64,000 nucleotides of DNA, taken from NCBI GenBank assembly GCA_050180895.1, contig JBFXDS010000007.1:62001-126000 (forward strand), given 5' to 3'. Each line of letters starts with the position of its first letter. Position 1 is the first letter of the stretch. This DNA comes from JBGPEQ01 sp050180895 (GTDB lineage: Bacteria; Pseudomonadota; Alphaproteobacteria; Dongiales; Dongiaceae). Below are positions 20,101 through 27,899 of the stretch, in pieces. A program made the position numbers and the translations under genes. The notes beneath the pieces are model-generated. The model saw nothing but the letters and a program-made list of their open reading frames with translations. It made no database searches and was not told the origin of the DNA.

Positions 20101-21367
20101 ACACGCTGAGGCTGATGCCGTGCTGATTGAAGTATTCGAGACCCGACAGCTGAAACCCGCCGGCTTGGCTGTCATAGGGCGGCAGCTCTCTCTTGCCGAT
20201 CACCATGACCTCCAGGGGCATGGCGACGGCCTTGGCCCGCAGCGCCTCGGCATGATCGGCCAGGAAGGCTTCCTTCGATCGGCCCGCTTCGAACTCGTCG
20301 GCACCCCTCCACGCGACCAACTCGCCCGCCATGGCCGCGTAGTTGGCAGACTCGAGCGCCGCGCCGCCGACGACGAGGTACTTGCCCAACTCGCTTTGCG
20401 GAAGGTGCATGCGCGCCCAGCAGACCGGATTGGCTTCGATCAGCCCTGGATCCAGCCCAAGTTCGACAAAGTCGAGGAAACGGGAAGCCGCGGCGAGCTG
20501 CTCGTCTCCGAGAATGCCGCGCTCGCCGGCGACCACCGGCAAACCACCGGCAGTGAGCAGTCCGTGCTCGTCGGCCGCAAGTGAGAATTGCGCGGCGGCT
20601 TCGGCAGCCGCCGGAGCTTGGATCGAGGAGGGGACGGCCGCTGCAGACGATCCGGCGGCCGTCAGGACATCGGCTGCCTGTGCGGCGCTGTCCAGCTCGG
20701 ACAGACGCGTCGTCATGCTGGAGCGCAGGCAATCGGCGTCGGCGCCGCAGGTGTTGCGCTGCGCCAGCCAAAGTCGCTGCTGTTGACGCAACCCGTCCTG
20801 TTCGGCCGCGGTCGCGGCTTCTTGGGCGCGGAGGAACGAATCCGCGATCTGCCGATCGAGGCCGGCCAGGGAATCGGAGGCGCAGATCGCCCGCTCGGTC
20901 GACGTCCCGGCCCGCGCGCAATCGAAGCTCGGCCCTGACGCCACCGACGGCTCCGCCGACATTGTCGCCGCCCGCAACGCGGCGAGCAGGGTATCGTCGG
21001 GCCGGCCCGTCGGAGCGAGTCCGTTGGCCTGCTGAAAGGCTTTGATCGCCCGCGCGGTCCGCGCCCCCATGACGCCGTCGACCGGCCCCGCATCGTAGCC
21101 AAGCCGGCCAAGCAACTCCTGCGCTTCCGCAACCTGCGTCCGGTCATAGGCAGGGACGGCGGGAGCCGGCGCCTGCGCTTCCGGCTCCGGCTCCGGGGGC
21201 GGGGGCTCCGCCGGTTGCGGCGCCGGGCTTTGCTGTTGGTCCCTTTGCAGCTCCAGGATCTCTTTGCCCAGATTGAAGAGATCGTTGGCTGTCACCTGCG
21301 CCGTCGCTACGTCCGGCGCCGCCGCCAGCAAAAGCCCTGCTGCCACGAGAGCTGCGCGCACAACCAT
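17195..21367 (-). CDS. large exported multidomain protein: peptidoglycan-binding and LprI-like domains plus a ~1150-residue unknown region
   Basis: 1390 residues from the ATG at 21367, chosen because a signal peptide (residues 1-24, cleaved near ATAQV) starts there and GGAAGGG lies just upstream. A Pro/Glu-rich linker (about 46-75) leads to a peptidoglycan-binding type 1 domain (about 78-132, with LGYDAGPVDGVMGARTARAIKAFQ) and an LprI/DUF1311-like four-cysteine domain (about 149-226; Cys150, 162, 207, 213). The remaining ~1150 residues match nothing I recognise; a repeated style of long secretory-type segments and a C-terminal GLRLGMTFDEADAII element are seen. It is the only gene between the two att-like repeats. 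Probably periplasmic or wall-associated; function unknown. Confidence 0.85.
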   Translation of the reverse strand: MVVRAALVAAGLLLAAAPDVATAQVTANDLFNLGKEILELQRDQQQSPAPQPAEPPPPEPEPEAQAPAPAVPAYDRTQVAEAQELLGRLGYDAGPVDGVMGARTARAIKAFQQANGLAPTGRPDDTLLAALRAATMSAEPSVASGPSFDCARAGTSTERAICASDSLAGLDRQIADSFLRAQEAATAAEQDGLRQQQRLWLAQRNTCGADADCLRSSMTTRLSELDSAAQAADVLTAAGSSAAAVPSSIQAPAAAEAAAQFSLAADEHGLLTAGGLPVVAGERGILGDEQLAAASRFLDFVELGLDPGLIEANPVCWARMHLPQSELGKYLVVGGAALESANYAAMAGELVAWRGADEFEAGRSKEAFLADHAEALRAKAVAMPLEVMVIGKRELPPYDSQAGGFQLSGLEYFNQHGISLSVLATYLGVATVGPACSQESFYFFPPAARVPEVWTMDPTQAEQILKRLKNRTVYIAIALRFRTIPSAKMDDPNRPSNRIPVWSDVASFAIYEDSDLERPIERLDLPKGKEPILLSGLPEAAPAVDSGSFNEASLALLMLRDHGDVLDAGAWGRLMEHQARTDAAYYNRRLDRRTGAVAYESNPTAEYDDRYIPFFPNGLQAGYQTPFSEAQIAQYRDWAKLRAKSLPREFVLPARIESPSGKPIWLALPVVDSSDSSPPLQALLDQGYSADQILRLDVDPIGIRQFDAGYLAGPGKTRQPVLILANVASHYVPEFSAAEQQRITDELHSGWPVVEISVEAGPSALVAAGDASESLAVMAAPKRLTIRNADRTALLYEKSYGLESIDPNRLDSAAPAVTPPAGDALPLAAETVDLLMVKHLPETVTDKDYDQMLTARWQYEAAVPPEKGEPDWGRFFVPGKPAPSVEQRAALLPRFKDWTVQRAAALPERLRLTYRYVRLDDGSPISVQAPNTPQDGNPIHDSVMVQSCQAEAMSYPALAPACDYLQGVLENAPEIYPFGLGYGRAGPRLSCATVLADSNDPYCLAREAQFDRLSTSEVEPGFRDIFVYDKELFFPGSQSDLVSLTTSSPNMIVDIAIAGVRVDDEPLPKPMQEASRYYQAFRDGLGLDGSDWSDASLTHPGRHYVFEAELLSAKLVQGTTHEPIADLELREARILDLQALRLPDAQPALPDKASGPDIVGLRLGMTFDEADAIIRDHMSVGRVLVRDRARDTKAVAGDFEDFSSSRIYVAEDGSEFIMLYDEPPAASAVVLGITRQVNFPSGKVTAAAVMTNLREKYGQEDWTGTYGIGWGPGLRETTTNDSVQHQCMPSSGNRSAKDWLEADGAQTQWRPGSSFSVPVMTMYNNVSGRTCGAVLTMQFDAVNDPAAEDRLVLHLTDPNIYAKYAAQSRELIKSGTSSLGTGSGVPDLKL

Positions 21368-21811
21368 CGTCACCCTTCCACGTCTTTGTTCGCATTGCCG
21401 CCGTTGATGGCGGAGCCGTCTTCCCGTCCCGCGACAGGAAGGATCGTGAACGTGCGTTCGCGCAAAAGCTGCCAAATCGAGCGCGCCGGTACCGTTGCCA
21501 TCACTGCCTCCCGCAGGCTTTTTCTTATTCGTGGCAATCATTGCGCCACGAAATGGAGCGCCCCGTCAACCGACCCTATGGGTCTACTGGCCGGGACGCT
21601 GCTTTTTGATAAGACCGCATTCGTTCCTATAATACTTGCCCGTTTCTTGCCTGCAGTGGCTCCTATAGTCCGCACAGTGTACCCGAGGCCGCGGTGGCGA
21701 TCAGCGCGGTCAGTGCTACGACTTGATTTCCTCGACGGTCTGTGCCGCTCGAGGGTGCGGGGATACAAGGGCTGGAGACAGGGCGAATGCTCCGCGCGCC
21801 TAGCCTCACTC

Positions 21812-21831
21812 AATCCCGCCGCTCCGACCAT
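21812..21831 (+). repeat. att-like direct repeat, right copy
   Basis: Exact 20-bp copy of the tRNA-Pro 3' end (17045-17064). The rest of the tRNA is absent, as expected for the distal end of an element integrated in a tRNA gene. Confidence 0.8.
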
Positions 21832-21928
21832 CTACGCGTCGACGCCGGTCATGATCGAACGCAAAGCCCAGCCGCCGGCAGGGCTTGTTCTCTCCATCGG
21901 CGCGTCTGAAGGCGGACGCGGAGGCTAT

Positions 21929-21972
21929 TGCCGCAACTCCGCGATGGGACTGCCGCAACTCCGCGATGGGAC
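21929..21972. repeat. 22-bp tandem duplication
   Basis: Positions 21929-21950 and 21951-21972 are identical and adjacent (unit begins TGCCGCAACTCCGCGATGGG). A related single copy with changes lies near 30409. It looks like a recent slippage duplication in non-coding sequence. Confidence 0.85.
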
Positions 21973-22084
21973 CGGCGTCAGCGCCGTGAACGCGCAACGA
22001 CATGCCGACCGTAGTCCGCGGAATCCTAGACGACGCGCGGATGCCCTCGTCGCTGCGATCGAAGCAAGTCGGAATACGGCGCGA

Positions 22085-22394
22085 AATCCGCTCAGTGGCT
22101 GCCGATGGCGGTACGGCCCTCGTCGGTCAGCTTGCAGACCAGCCAATCCGGCTTCAGCGGGTTGGTGAACCAGGGCTCGGCCCAGCCCTGCTCGATGCAG
22201 CTACGCACCGTGCGTTCGCTGATGCGCTGACCCCACTGATCGAACAGGAGCAGCTTGCCGCCGGGTTGTCCGACGCCCCGCGCCCCGCCGGAGCCACTCG
22301 CGCTGCTGCGCGGTCGGGCGATGGGCGCCGCGGAACTCGAGGATGAGCGCTTCCTGAAGCATTCCCAGATTTCCCGTTGTTGTTTGCGGAACTC
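22085..22394. repeat. ~310-bp direct repeat, copy A
   Basis: About 95% identical by eye to 30672-30982 in the same orientation. It differs by scattered substitutions, a 7-base insertion (GCCCCGC duplicated near 22276) and a missing 8 bases near the right end. The two copies flank the two lower-GC genes and the GntR/peptide transporter operon. Confidence 0.9.
22092..22362 (-). pseudogene. frameshifted copy of the small winged-helix-like gene found at 30679-30942
   Basis: Reading starts at the ATG at 22362 with MLQEALILEFRGAHRP and matches the intact copy until a tandem 7-base duplication (GCCCCGC twice) shifts the frame; the matching second half (from VGQPGGK to the same stop at 22092) continues in another frame. 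So the gene is broken here while its partner copy at 30.7 kb is intact. Confidence 0.75.
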
Positions 22395-22507
22395 CATTCG
22401 CACCGCTGCCTCCATAGTGGCAGAAACGGGTGCCGGCGATTCCGGTATATTGGCTTGACCACCAGGCCATCTAGCTATTTAATTCCTGCTGACGGAGGAG
22501 GCGTCTG

Positions 22508-23473
22508 ATGTCGAACATACCCAGCAGCAGTGAAATGGAGGCTTTCCGCAGAGCCATTGTTCAGGCCGATCCCGGATTGAGCCGCTACAACCCGCTCCCG
22601 CGAATTCTCTATTTCGACAAGTTCGAGTCCACCTTGGGGGGATGGACCACGCATATCGGCAACTATTCGGGAGATCTGGATACAGCGACGGATCCGCATG
22701 CGGCAGAGCAGATGGATCATCGGCCGCCGATGCTTTCGTCGCTCGCGATGTGGGATACCGGCTCGGTCGGCGGGATCGACAGCAGCTATGCGATGAAAAT
22801 CGCGACCCGGCCGCTAAAGGGTCATGTCGCCAAGCCCAACAAGCGGGTCACCATCGGTGGAAAAGGGCTTTTACAGATCGAGTGCTGGTTCGCCGTGAAG
22901 GCGGAAGCCACGAAGGTGGATCTCAGCGCTGGAACATATGAAATGTTCGCGCGCGAAGGGCAGGTGGCGCAAGAAATAAGGGGCGAATCCGCGGTGCATT
23001 CCTTTGGTTTCTCAATGGATCTTCAGGACACGGAAGAACGCTGGTGGCCGGCAATTCGCTATCTCAATGCGGAGAACGGAGAGTTGAGGGAAAAGTGGCA
23101 GTGGCATGCCGGGGGAATACGTTACCCTTACATCGACGGTTGGCTCGACGTCGAGGGCGGACATCAGGAGATCTGCTACAACGAAATTCCAACCAAGCAC
23201 AACTGGAACTATCTCCGCTGGTCTGTCGATCTTTCCACGCGGGAATATGTAGAATTACAATGCAATAGCCGAACCTTTTCTCTCAGAGGAAAGAAATGGG
23301 AGTATAAGACTATCCACAAGGAAGAAGAGAAACACGAGCTCATATATAAGGATAAAACTCCCATGCTACCGAGATGTGAAGGGTTGCTGAATTGCGGTCC
23401 ATTTTTGGAGGCAGGTGAGAACAGACGCTGCTTTTTCTACATGGATTCCTTTCTGATGTCGTGCGGTTGGTGA
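22508..23473 (+). CDS. unknown protein, possibly of the DUF6772 type (beta-sandwich-like)
   Basis: 321 residues with a very strong ribosome binding site (GGAGGAGG at 22495-22502). No signal peptide. The N-terminus (YNPLPRILYFDKFESTLGGWTTHIGNY) and later Trp/Tyr-rich strands suggest a concanavalin-like beta-sandwich. I recall similar proteins called DUF6772, but this name is from memory and needs checking. Codon usage is clearly less GC-rich than neighbouring core genes, a sign of transfer. It is followed 61 bp later by a small gene on the same strand and converges on the peptide transporter operon. Confidence 0.72.
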   Translation: MSNIPSSSEMEAFRRAIVQADPGLSRYNPLPRILYFDKFESTLGGWTTHIGNYSGDLDTATDPHAAEQMDHRPPMLSSLAMWDTGSVGGIDSSYAMKIATRPLKGHVAKPNKRVTIGGKGLLQIECWFAVKAEATKVDLSAGTYEMFAREGQVAQEIRGESAVHSFGFSMDLQDTEERWWPAIRYLNAENGELREKWQWHAGGIRYPYIDGWLDVEGGHQEICYNEIPTKHNWNYLRWSVDLSTREYVELQCNSRTFSLRGKKWEYKTIHKEEEKHELIYKDKTPMLPRCEGLLNCGPFLEAGENRRCFFYMDSFLMSCGW

Positions 23474-23534
23474 ATCGAGCGACGGGCTGGATAGGAATAT
23501 TTGCGGAGCCTAAAGTTAAAGAGGGAGAGTAGGC

Positions 23535-23873
23535 GTGGTTCATTCGGCTACTGCGGTCGTGGAGAGAAACAGAGTCTGGCGGGGAGAAGTGACGTCGGAG
23601 CCCTATGAAGCCGGATGGGCCACTGAAGCCTTGTGGTTTCTTCGAATCCTGAAAGCCGAAGGGGCCGGAGAACTCCATTTGAAGACGCAGATCTCTCCCG
23701 ATGGAATGTCATGGGTTGACGAGGGCTCGGCCTTCTCCGCTATCCGCGCTGGCGCTCCTCTCTCGGTCTCGTATTGTCGAGTAAGCCATTTCGGCAACTG
23801 GCTGAGGGTGGTGGGGACGGCAACGGAAACAGCCACATTCACGGTCATTCTTTCGCTGCATCTCAAGGAATAA
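23535..23873 (+). CDS. small unknown protein, companion of the 22.5-kb gene
   Basis: 112 residues from a GTG at 23535 preceded by GGGAGAG. No signal peptide or membrane segment; alternating hydrophobic patterns (TEALWFLRILKAEG, FTVILSLHLKE) suggest an all-beta fold. I do not recognise the family. It follows the gene at 22508 on the same strand with a similar lower GC content, so the two probably form one transcript. Its stop lies 150 bp from the convergent end of the transporter operon. Confidence 0.62.
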   Translation: MVHSATAVVERNRVWRGEVTSEPYEAGWATEALWFLRILKAEGAGELHLKTQISPDGMSWVDEGSAFSAIRAGAPLSVSYCRVSHFGNWLRVVGTATETATFTVILSLHLKE

Positions 23874-24023
23874 AGTACAGCCTCAAGTCGGGTGGCTGAT
23901 GACTGGCCGCCCTTGGGATGCGCAGCAGGCGCACCACGATCCAGACCGCTGTACGGTACGCGTCGGGGCGTGGCGGCTGATCCAGATTCCTTGTGTCGGT
24001 GCGATCCTTGACCCGGATCCCCC

Positions 24024-24908
24024 TTACGCTCCAGCGATCCTGTGGGGGTCAAGATAGTCCCGCAGGCGATCGCCAAGCCAGCCGGCGCTGGAAGCTGCTG
24101 CAACCAATGCAATGCCAGGCATGGTGACAACCCACCATGCCTCCTCGAGCGAGTTGCGGCCGTTCGCGATGGTCAACCCCCAGGAGGGCGTCGTAGGCGG
24201 CGTACCGAGGCCGAGGAAGCTCAATGAGGCTTCCGCCACGATTACCAGTCCGAACTGCATGGTCGCCACGACCGTCAGGGGTGTCATGGCCGCTGGCAGT
24301 ATGTGCCGCGTGATGATGCGATAGTTCGAGGCGCCAAGCACTCGGGCGGAATCTACAAATTCGCGCTCGCGTACCGCCAGTGTGGAGGCGCGCGCCACGC
24401 GCGCGAACACCACCCACCGCGTGACCGCGAGCGCCACGATGATGTTCATCAAGCTTGGCCCTAGGGCAGCCGCGATCAGAATCGCGAACAGGATGGAAGG
24501 CAGCGCGAGCTGGATGTCGGCAAGACGCATCAGCATGTTGTCGAGCCAGCCGCCGAGATATCCCGCCAGAACCCCAACCGTGACTCCCGCAGCCGAGGCC
24601 ACGATGACGGTCATGGCGCCGACCAGCAGCGAGACATGAGCGCCTTCCACGATTTGCGCGAACACGCTGCGGCCCAGATGATCCGTTCCCAGCAGTGACA
24701 GTGTGCCGTCCGAATACCGGCCCAGCGGAGGCAGGAATTGCTCCCTCAGCACCACTGCGAAAGGGTCGAAATCCACGAGAAACGGAGCGACTACAGCAAA
24801 GACAACAAAGACACAAAAGGGCAAGGCTGCCAGCAACACCCTCCGCCGAGCCTCCTGCTCTCGCGATTCAAACGTGGCCTTGGCTTCTACGGTGTCCGTC
24901 GTGGTCAT
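24024..24908 (-). CDS. peptide/nickel-type ABC transporter permease (DppC/OppC family)
   Basis: 294 residues with about six membrane segments. The N-terminal segment ends in the family pattern FDPFAVVLREQFLPP...LLGTDHLGRSVFAQIVEGAHVSL, and the EAA-loop near residues 190-215 (DSARVLGASNYRIITRHILPAAMTPL) contacts the ATPases. It forms the inner-membrane channel with the preceding DppB-type protein. The last gene of a six-gene minus-strand operon led by a GntR regulator; overlaps the upstream permease gene by ATGA. Confidence 0.93.
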   Translation of the reverse strand: MTTTDTVEAKATFESREQEARRRVLLAALPFCVFVVFAVVAPFLVDFDPFAVVLREQFLPPLGRYSDGTLSLLGTDHLGRSVFAQIVEGAHVSLLVGAMTVIVASAAGVTVGVLAGYLGGWLDNMLMRLADIQLALPSILFAILIAAALGPSLMNIIVALAVTRWVVFARVARASTLAVREREFVDSARVLGASNYRIITRHILPAAMTPLTVVATMQFGLVIVAEASLSFLGLGTPPTTPSWGLTIANGRNSLEEAWWVVTMPGIALVAAASSAGWLGDRLRDYLDPHRIAGA

Positions 24909-25840
24909 GATGTCATCGATGCCCCTAGCCGTACTCGTGGATCTATGTAAGCGTACAGAAGATCAACGACCAGATTCACAATAACAAATATCGCGGTTAT
25001 TAGTGTGATCGCTGCCTGGACGATCGTGAAGTCTCGATGTGTTATTGCATTGACGAGTAGCCTTCCGACGCCGGGCCACGCGAATACCACCTCGATCACC
25101 ACGGCGCCGCCTAGGACGCCGCCCAGTTCCAGGCCCACGATCGTGACCACCGGGATCATCAGGTTGGGGACGGCGTGGAAGTAGATCACCTTCCATTCCG
25201 GCAGGCCCTTGGAGCGGGCAGTGTCTATGTATGATTCGTTGAGCGCCTCGATCAACCCGCTGCGAATGAGGCGCACCAGGATGGCCAGCATGGGAATGGC
25301 CAGAGTGACCGCGGGCAGGATAATGTGCTCGGGACCGCCCGTTCCTCCACTCGGCAGCAGCCGCAGCTCCTGCGAAAGGACGAGGATGAAGATCAGACCC
25401 ACCCAGAAGGTGGGCACGGACTGGCCGACGAGAGAACCCATCATGATCGCGTTGTCGAGGACGCCATTCGGGCGTCGACCTGCGGCAATTCCCAGCGGGA
25501 AGCTGAGCAGCACGGCTATCGCGGTCGCGGCAACCGCCAGCTCGACGGTCCTCGGCAGCCTTTCCAGAACGTTTGACATGGCGCTGCCCGAAAGCCGTAT
25601 CGAGTCGTCGAAGTCGAGCAGCAGGGCATCGCGCATGAACTCGAGATACTGAACGAGCAGCGGGCGATCGAGTCCCAGCCCTCGGCGCGCGGCCTCGATC
25701 TCTTCCTCGGTGGCACCGGCGCCCAGAATGTTGGCGACCGGGTCTCCGGGCAGCAGGCGCACGACTACGAAGATGATGGTCATGGCGCCAAGCAGAACGA
25801 TGACTGACGTCATCAGGCGCTGAAGCGCATATCTGGTCAT
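24905..25840 (-). CDS. peptide/nickel-type ABC transporter permease (DppB/OppB family)
   Basis: 311 residues, six membrane segments. The N-terminus (ALQRLMTSVIVLLGAMTIIFVVVRLLPGDPV) and EAA-loop (YIDTARSKGLPEWKVIYFHAVPNLMIPVV) are typical of DppB/OppB. It pairs with the DppC-type permease whose gene it overlaps. The gene lies 37 bp downstream of the DppF-type ATPase gene in the same operon. Confidence 0.94.
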   Translation of the reverse strand: MTRYALQRLMTSVIVLLGAMTIIFVVVRLLPGDPVANILGAGATEEEIEAARRGLGLDRPLLVQYLEFMRDALLLDFDDSIRLSGSAMSNVLERLPRTVELAVAATAIAVLLSFPLGIAAGRRPNGVLDNAIMMGSLVGQSVPTFWVGLIFILVLSQELRLLPSGGTGGPEHIILPAVTLAIPMLAILVRLIRSGLIEALNESYIDTARSKGLPEWKVIYFHAVPNLMIPVVTIVGLELGGVLGGAVVIEVVFAWPGVGRLLVNAITHRDFTIVQAAITLITAIFVIVNLVVDLLYAYIDPRVRLGASMTS

Positions 25841-25877
25841 TCAACTCCTCCCGACATCCGGGCAGCGCGGTCCGTCG

Positions 25878-26885
25878 TCAGCCCTCCAGCGGAAAATGGC
25901 AGGCGGCGAAATGATCAAGTTCTCCCCTCCTGAGGAGAGGAGGCTGCTGTTCCGCGCAGATCGCTTCCGCTTTCCAGCACCGAGTGCGAAATCGGCATGC
26001 CGAGGGTGGATTGGCAGGGCTGGGCACATCGCCTGAAAGCGTCGTGCGACCTTCGAGATCCATATCGTCGGCATCCGGCGTCAAAACAGAATCGAGCAAT
26101 GCCCTCGTGTAGGGATGGCGCGGCCGGTCGTAGATATCCTCGCAGCGACCCGTCTCCACGATCTTTCCCAGGTACATTATGGCCACGCGGTCCGCGACAT
26201 AGCGCACCGCCGCCAGGTTGTGGGATATGAATAAGTACGAGACCTGAAACTCACGCTGAATGGACATCAATAGATTGAGGATCTGCGCCTGAACCGACAG
26301 ATCGAGCGCGGACACGGGTTCATCGCAGACGATCAACCTCGGCCTTGCGGCAAGGCAACGGGCGATGCCTATGCGCTGCCGCTGACCCCCGGAGAACTCG
26401 TGCGGGTAGCGGTTGAGGTGATCCACCCGGAGGCCCACTTTCTCCAGCAGTTCCGCAGCTGCGTCATCCCATTTGCGGCGCGGCACGAGGTGAGGATGGA
26501 TGAGCCAAACTTCCTCAATCAACCTCCGCACGGTCATGCGTGGATTGAGCGAGGCGAATGGATCCTGGAAGATCATCTGAATCTCCCGGCGCCTTCTTCT
26601 CAGGACCTGGGACGTCACCTCCTCACCGTCGAACATGATCCGCCCGGAGGAGCGCTCCTGCAGGCCGACGATCGCGCGGGCCAAGCTAGTCTTCCCGCAT
26701 CCCGATTCCCCGACGATGCTGAGAGTCTCGCCGGACCACAGATCGAAGCTGGCGCTAGTGACGGCTTGGACGTGACCGGAGACGCGGCCGAAAAGCCCGC
26801 GCCGTATCGGGAACTGGACGTGGAGGTTCTCGACCGACAGCAGCGGCGCCGCCCTACCTGCGGCTCCATCGAGGGCCCGCGTCAC
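25878..26885 (-). CDS. peptide ABC transporter ATPase (DppF/OppF family)
   Basis: 335 residues. Walker A GESGCGKTS (about 59-67), signature FSGGQRQR, Walker B LIVCDEPVSALD and the C-terminal oligopeptide-transporter domain with the cysteine-containing CRFRTRCWKAEAICAEQQP element. It energises import with the DppD-type partner encoded immediately upstream, overlapping by 4 bases. Confidence 0.94.
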   Translation of the reverse strand: MTRALDGAAGRAAPLLSVENLHVQFPIRRGLFGRVSGHVQAVTSASFDLWSGETLSIVGESGCGKTSLARAIVGLQERSSGRIMFDGEEVTSQVLRRRRREIQMIFQDPFASLNPRMTVRRLIEEVWLIHPHLVPRRKWDDAAAELLEKVGLRVDHLNRYPHEFSGGQRQRIGIARCLAARPRLIVCDEPVSALDLSVQAQILNLLMSIQREFQVSYLFISHNLAAVRYVADRVAIMYLGKIVETGRCEDIYDRPRHPYTRALLDSVLTPDADDMDLEGRTTLSGDVPSPANPPSACRFRTRCWKAEAICAEQQPPLLRRGELDHFAACHFPLEG

Positions 26886-27895
26886 GGTCCGAGCCCGCCT
26901 CGTACCTCGGCTGCGAAGTGGCAGGCGCTTGCCCGTGATCCGTCAAGCAGTTGGAGCGGTGGACGCTCGACGCGACAGATGTCCCTCGCCATGTAGCAGC
27001 GCGGCTGGAAGACGCAGCCGCGCGGCAAGGCCATCGGGCTCGGCGGTTGACCGGGAATCGAAGCTAGGGGCTGATCGCGGCCTGTAAGCCTCGGAGCGGC
27101 CCTCACCAGTCCGACCGTATAGGGGTGGGAGGGGGCGGCTATGACGTCCTTCGCGGGTCCTTTTTCCAGGATGGTCCCGGCATACATGACCACTATGTCT
27201 CGAGCCATGTGCGCTGCCACGCCGAGATCATGCGTGATCAGGATGAGCCCCATCTCACCTTCGTCGGTAAGCCTGTGGAGGAGCTGCAGGATCTGCACCT
27301 GCACGGTGACGTCCAGGGCCGTGGTAGGCTCGTCGGCAATTAGCAATCGCGGACCCAGCACTATTCCCATCGCGATGAGGACGCGCTGCCGCATGCCCCC
27401 GGAGAACTGGTGCGGATAGTCGTCCACGCGGGCCGCGGCGTCGGGGATGCCCACCCGGCGCAAGATCTCCACTACCTCCGCCCTGGCTTCCCGGTATGAG
27501 ATATCCCGGTGCTCGCGGATCGCCTCCCCAATCTGACGGCCGACATTGAGCACCGGATTCAGCGAACTCAGCGGATCCTGGAAAATCATGGAGATTCGCT
27601 CGCCGCGCAGCTTGCGCATCTCCGCATCCGTCAGACTCGCCAAGTCCACATTCTCGAAGCGAACCTGGCCGCCGACGATGCGGCTGCGCCTTCGCGGAAG
27701 CAGGCGCATCACAGCAAGACCTGTCACGGTCTTGCCGGAACCCGATTCCCCGACCAGCGCGAGTGTGGCGCCCGATCTCAGCTTGAAGGATAGATCGTTG
27801 AGTACGCTGATGGAGGCCCCGCGGGTCAGAAACTCGACCCGCAGGTCCTCCACTTCCACCAGACTCCCAACTGGAGCCACTTGCGAAGAGAGCAC
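26882..27895 (-). CDS. peptide ABC transporter ATPase (DppD/OppD family)
   Basis: 337 residues from the GTG at 27895. Longer readings would overlap the whole 3' end of the binding-protein gene, and this GTG lies 4 bases after that gene's stop. Walker A GESGSGKTV, signature FSGGMRQR, Walker B LLIADEPTTALD and the C-terminal CVFQPRCYMARDICR cysteine element are intact. Confidence 0.92.
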   Translation of the reverse strand: MLSSQVAPVGSLVEVEDLRVEFLTRGASISVLNDLSFKLRSGATLALVGESGSGKTVTGLAVMRLLPRRRSRIVGGQVRFENVDLASLTDAEMRKLRGERISMIFQDPLSSLNPVLNVGRQIGEAIREHRDISYREARAEVVEILRRVGIPDAAARVDDYPHQFSGGMRQRVLIAMGIVLGPRLLIADEPTTALDVTVQVQILQLLHRLTDEGEMGLILITHDLGVAAHMARDIVVMYAGTILEKGPAKDVIAAPSHPYTVGLVRAAPRLTGRDQPLASIPGQPPSPMALPRGCVFQPRCYMARDICRVERPPLQLLDGSRASACHFAAEVRGGLGP

Positions 27896-27899
27896 TGGT

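Larger units (their letters stand above)
17065..21831. mobile_element. candidate 4.8-kb integrated element at tRNA-Pro, flanked by 20-bp att-like repeats
   Basis: The 20 bases at the tRNA-Pro 3' end (17045-17064, AATCCCGCCGCTCCGACCAT) are repeated exactly at 21812-21831, the usual footprint of site-specific integration into a tRNA gene. The interval carries one large gene on the minus strand and no integrase, so it would be a decayed or non-autonomous element, or one part of a larger island reaching to about 31 kb. The repeat is directly visible; the mobile origin is inferred. Confidence 0.65.
21368..22084. other. gene-poor interval at the right end of the tRNA-Pro element
   Basis: No convincing gene. 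It holds the promoter side of the large exported protein, the right att-like copy at 21812-21831, a 22-bp tandem duplication at 21929-21972, and a degraded continuation of the sequence that precedes the ~310-bp direct repeat (GGCTATT-GCCGCAACTC near 21923 resembles 30399-30421). Confidence 0.6.
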
